Assembly: GCA_035610835.1 (NCBI GenBank)
Contig: CM069452.1
Span: forward strand, 66,560,919-66,624,918
Source of the DNA: Ophiura sarsii
Lineage: Eukaryota > Echinodermata > Ophiuroidea > Amphilepidida > Ophiuridae
Length of the DNA: 64,000 bases
Direction of reading: 5' to 3'
Positions 59,991-64,000 of the stretch are shown piece by piece; position 1 is the first letter of the stretch, and each line of letters starts with the position of its first letter. Under the pieces are notes generated by a model, which saw nothing but the letters and a program-made list of their open reading frames with translations, did no database searches and was not told the DNA's origin. Position numbers and translations under genes: made by a program.

Positions 59991-62379
59991 CTAAAATTTA
60001 AAACAAAAACACATCAATGGTGAATGACATGATATGAATCAAGAAAATGGAAGAGAACAATCACAGTTTGATCCATTTTTATCATATTATTTATTGAACA
60101 ATTTTCAAACACAAAATTCACTGAAGGTTTTTAGGCTACTTACTTAACATTGTACTTGTGAGGGTAATAGTTTCAACACACACAGTAGCTTTTTAATTTC
60201 CTAGTTTGGAACTTAAAAGTTCCAAACTAGGAAATGATATCTTAATTCTAATCTGACGACTGAATGTCTTGCTGAAAGTTGTATGTGCTTAATCCGTTGT
60301 GGACTGAAAGACACAATGTTCGGCTCATATTAAACTTATACATGTATAAGGTCTGATATGAAATTATTTCAAGTATATATTAAATGAATTAAAAATCGGT
60401 CTAGGTTTCGTTTTTAAAACAGCTATTCAAAATGATAACTTCTAGAAAACCTCACTTGCCTTCTTTATTTAGAACAAACTTAGGAAGGAAACCGGTTGTT
60501 TTATTGCCAAAAATAAATAACCTGACATTCACGACTATGAATTACAGGCAAATCAAACTGTTTGCTTAAAGGAAACCGCTCGCTTTCTAATTAAAGATGG
60601 TTCGGTGAACTATTCAATAGTTGATTCGATCCAATACTTTGGATTCATACGGAAACTGAACCGTTCATTCTTAACATTCTAGAATGTCCTATATAATAAA
60701 CAAAGAATAATTATGTTCTATTAGATATTCATCCTCGCGACATGAAAAACCTGAAGAACTAACTACACACGGAATGTTAAGTAGAGATTACAAGGCTGAA
60801 TGATCAGAAGTTTCTTAATTAAAAAAATTCTATATGCTTTTTAAAATTTTTATTATGTTTAGCTTTAATGATGAACATGCTTTTTACCTGATTAGATCAG
60901 TAAGAATATAATTATTACTAGCGAACTGATGGTTTTATATTATTTTAATGTTTATTTGGTTAATCTTGCTGTTTAAATGTTGAATTCTGATTGTTTTGTA
61001 AAAGCAGCGCTGAGCACACATTCTTATATCTACTTATAAAGTCAAGCCACTCAAAATACATTTTTGATACTAATATTTCACTTAAAGTCAATTTGTACTA
61101 ACACATTATTAGGTAATAGGATTTTTCTCTTTAGAAATTGCACTTTTGAAATCTAATGAGCCATTGGTTATTACATATCTGTCGTGGTGGCTCAACTTAC
61201 CCGCCGTCCGGGGTAAGTTGATCCACTTTGCCAACTTTTTTCTAACTCTTCCCATTCAAGCCAACTCTCTAAGGTTTTGTTTATGACATTTGGTTTGGGG
61301 TTTCTGTATTAGCTTTGTTCAGAATGATGCAAAATATAAACAGTGACTCATCTCACCCCACTCTTGCTTGCAAATATCTTAGTTTTGCCGAGATTCAGGT
61401 CAACGGTCAATATCGTCATAGCGTCGTCATTATATGTCTTTTTTGTAAAAGAAAATTAAAAATTAAAAATTAGGAGAAATTTTACAAATTGCTTTAATCC
61501 TGTTCATCATATCTGTTGGTCGCAGAACTAATACCAATTACATCAACTTTAAAAGACGACCCCGGGTACAACTTTTCTTCCCAGGTCACGTCATGTATTT
61601 AATTTGTATTTATTTATGCAAAATTGTTTGCCAATCCGGCGCCAATCGCCAGAAGAATTGGATCGTGATAAAATACATGGTATGAGACATAATCGAGGTT
61701 TTTGAAAGCAAAATGGGTAGGTAATTTCATGGCCGGGTAAAAGAAGAATATTAGTTCATTGCTTATGTCACAATTTCATAAAGTCATGCGTGCCCAATTT
61801 AAGTAAGACTGTCTGAGCCCATTCACAAAGGACACGATTCAAGATCTTAAGCACCATTTGACTGCCAAAATGTGAAGAAGAAAAAAATTGGGGTGAACAA
61901 ATTATGAACATTTGCAAATGTATTAATGTATCATTTCTTGGGTAAACTATCAGTAGTTTCTATTTTTGCTGGATACGCTATCAATTTTTTTCTTGTAAAT
62001 TTTAGTTTTTGTTAATATTTTTTTATATTTCACAGAATACGTGAATAATTGAATATTAACTAATGTGATAAAAGTTCTCCCTGAACCCAAGTTAAATAAT
62101 ACTAAAGTAGGCCTATATACAGTCATTTGAAGTGACAATATTTGGACATGTTTCACACGTAGGCCTATCGCTGCTTTTCAACTATTGCATTATTTGCATG
62201 CCTTTTGCAGACAAATCTAGGCCTAAATACATCCTGGGGAAATACTTGTACCATGACACCACTTCCTTATTTTGGATATTGAACACCAACTGGGTCAAGT
62301 GTCCTGGGTGCTTTTTTAAAAATATATTTCAATTCTGTATTCGTGCAAGGTGAATGTACAAGGTCGTATATAACAAATT
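59991..62379. other. intron or upstream stretch, no exon found
   Basis: Apart from the hairpin at 60196-60235 I see no glycine-rich exon, repeat or RNA gene here. The phase-1 acceptor at 59990 says the next exon lies upstream, probably beyond the window. Confidence 0.5.
60196..60235. repeat. perfect 19-base hairpin
   Basis: ATTTCCTAGTTTGGAACTT, a spacer of AA, and its exact reverse complement. It stands alone in intron or upstream sequence and has no poly-T or other context that would mark it as a terminator. Confidence 0.9.
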
Positions 62380-62399
62380 GGTTACCGGTATAACTTTGA

Positions 62400-62660
62400 T
62401 GCAAGGCGAGCGTGGCACTGTCGGTGCTCGCCACTGGTACATATAAGGTCAGGGTTCTATTCCCGGCAGTGGCGAAATAACTTTTTGGGGTGTGGCTTTG
62501 GAAGAGTTTAATGTAATTGGTAGCATCTATTAAGTTGCGGCTTCATTCTCCCCATACATTTAAAACTGGGTAATGGAGTAAGTGCCCCGTTCTTCGGAGG
62601 GGAGCCGTCGGTCCCGTGTAAAGAGGTGTAAAGAGAGTCAAGCCAGAAAGAGGAACTGAA
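62400..62660 (+). mobile_element. second tRNA-derived SINE
   Basis: An A-box-like TGGCACTGTCGG and a B-box-like GGGTTCTATTCCC (62452) are 30-40 bases apart. The body ends GTGCCCCGTTCTTCGGAGGG and GCCGTCGGTCCCGTGTA, a tail common to SINEs of marine invertebrates. It is a different family from the one at 42.5 kb. Confidence 0.7.
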
Positions 62661-63395
62661 CATGCAATAACAATTCAATAGTATGTTCTTTGAAGCAACT
62701 TAATGATACTTACATAATTGTTAAGAGGATCTTAAATGAACATACGATTGCGGGAGCATAATCTTTAGGGGGTCGAGCAATTTCAATTTGATATTTTAAA
62801 TTTGGAAAACGCGGTGACCAGAACAACCAGAGGGGGCAAGACCATGGTTAGGGGCGGGGCGCAATTGCCATAAACGAAAAATGTGGGTTTAATCCGCGAG
62901 AAGCACGCGAAAAATAGCCACTTTCACTATACATTGGTCAACATTTCGACCATTTTGGACTCTACACAACAGGAAAATGATAAAATTTAAACATAAAACC
63001 GGGAGGAACCCTCAGGATTGTTAAAAAGGACATACAAATTTAGGGGGGCGTGCACCCCGCAACCCCCCCCCCCCCCCCCCCCACCCACCCCCGGCTTCCG
63101 CCGCCTATGTTTATACACACAATATCACAAACGCTAGCGATTAAATGTCGCAAACGTAACCATCTCAAACAACCAAGAATGTGGCTAAAATGCAACAAAT
63201 AATTCTACTTTTGCTCTCATTTGAGACTAAAATATCTTTACCACATCATTAGTTGTATAGGCTACCAACCACCCTATATAACTGGTACAAGTTTGAACCG
63301 AAAGGTCTTATCTGGGGCTCAGAGTAACTTTCCTAACAAACCAAAGAAAACTAGAATACATCATTTTCCGTCAAATAAATTCTTTACCGGTATCA
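62661..63395. other. intron or upstream stretch with poly-C tract
   Basis: A run of about 20 C lies at 63063-63082, near AGGGGGGCGTGCACCCCGC. No exon or gene recognised. Confidence 0.5.
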
Positions 63396-63397
63396 TA

Positions 63398-63982
63398 CAG
63401 GGTGTCTCAAAAAAAATTACAACGCTCCGTTTCGTGAACGTAACTTCCAAAATGATAATTGGAACAGAAAATTTGAACTGCAAAATAAAGTCATGTTTAG
63501 TTGGCTATAATTGAGAGAAAATTGCATTCGATTCGGCTCAATGGTTACGGAGAAATGAGCGATTACGTAAAAGTAGGTATAGAACCCTTCCATCCAAGTT
63601 TGCTCAAATTGAGTGATTCAGACAGCACACACAAGAAATTAATCGATACTTCTCTCGAAGATAATGATCATAACTTTACTAAGTACTCTAATGATTTGAA
63701 GAATTGCGTTAATCAAGGTATTCAATGGTGCTATCTACATTATTTGAGAATAGAAAACCATATCTGCGCAAATCAGTATATTACGCAAACTTGGATGGGA
63801 GGGTTCTTCACCTACCTCTATATAATCGCTAATTTCTCCTGAGCTGAATGGAATGCATATTTTTAAAAATTATAGCCAACTAATTGGACTTAATTTTGCA
63901 GTTTAAATTTTTCTATTCTGATGATTATTTTGGAAGTTACGATCACGTAAAGGAGCGTTGTAATTTTTTCTGAGACACCCTG
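63398..63982. mobile_element. Tc1/mariner-like MITE with long inverted repeats
   Basis: Tips read CAGGGTGTCTCA on both strands and are flanked by TA (63396-63397 and 63983-63984), the target of the Tc1/mariner group. The inverted arms extend about 200 bases, sharing AATTACAACGCTCC, CGTAACTTCCAAAAT and TTAGTTGGCTATAATT. The 113-codon plus-strand frame inside has no transposase motif and is not called. Confidence 0.85.
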
Positions 63983-64000
63983 TAGTACGAATTTTTATTT

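Noticed and set aside
63501..63842. A 113-codon plus-strand frame.
   Set aside because: It lies within a MITE whose arms are inverted repeats; no transposase motif is present.

Overview
The window is eukaryotic DNA. It is AT-rich, has long introns with GT-AG borders, and is crowded with SINEs, MITEs, a foldback element and a Penelope-like retroelement. It most resembles a marine invertebrate, possibly an echinoderm or hemichordate. That placement is inference from the repeat types and the frequent word TAGGCCTA, not from any marker gene.

One gene on the minus strand fills almost the whole window. I could chain 53 coding exons from 59990 down to 277, about 16.9 kb of coding sequence or roughly 5,600 residues. 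Neither a start nor a stop codon is present, so both ends of the protein lie outside. All but one of the exon junctions fit in splice phase; the exception is at 24775-24919. The product is a giant glycine-rich modular protein that I do not recognise by name.

The protein is built from ten copies of a module of about 430 residues. Each copy runs in this order: a GHGGxGGRG cassette with a YGxLYEP tail; an IDGxIxANG strand; GGSGGS and GGAGGRIAIY strands; GGxGTVFLY; HRTLLVDN; SRAWLLP followed by YHFEELxxYGxAHLAIL; GDRTGxLHIGxNQ; LPFNVHVYEGGxLGLAP; LTLHHGG; and AENVTIDDGG. Cassettes lie near 59.9, 47.2, 38.9, 27.1, 23.3, 21.7, 20.4, 18.8, 12.0 and 6.6 kb. Module 1 carries an F5/8 type C (discoidin) domain at 57.0-55.6 kb and a run of eleven strand-rich repeats of about 110 residues at 52.5-47.6 kb. 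Modules 8 and 10 carry a second, divergent discoidin-like insert. Modules 5 to 7 sit in two very large exons, 23284-23991 and 19272-23024, while the other modules are cut into small exons.

The introns hold the mobile DNA. The main items are a 4.1-kb foldback element (28355-32455), tandem decayed Penelope-like copies with GIY-YIG remnants and hammerhead-like motifs (43733-46915), a hAT-type MITE with an 8-bp target duplication nested in an older inverted-repeat element (34858-35400), several TTAA-flanked MITEs, a Tc1/mariner-like MITE (63398-63982) and two tRNA-derived SINEs. No rRNA gene, functional tRNA gene or CRISPR array was seen.
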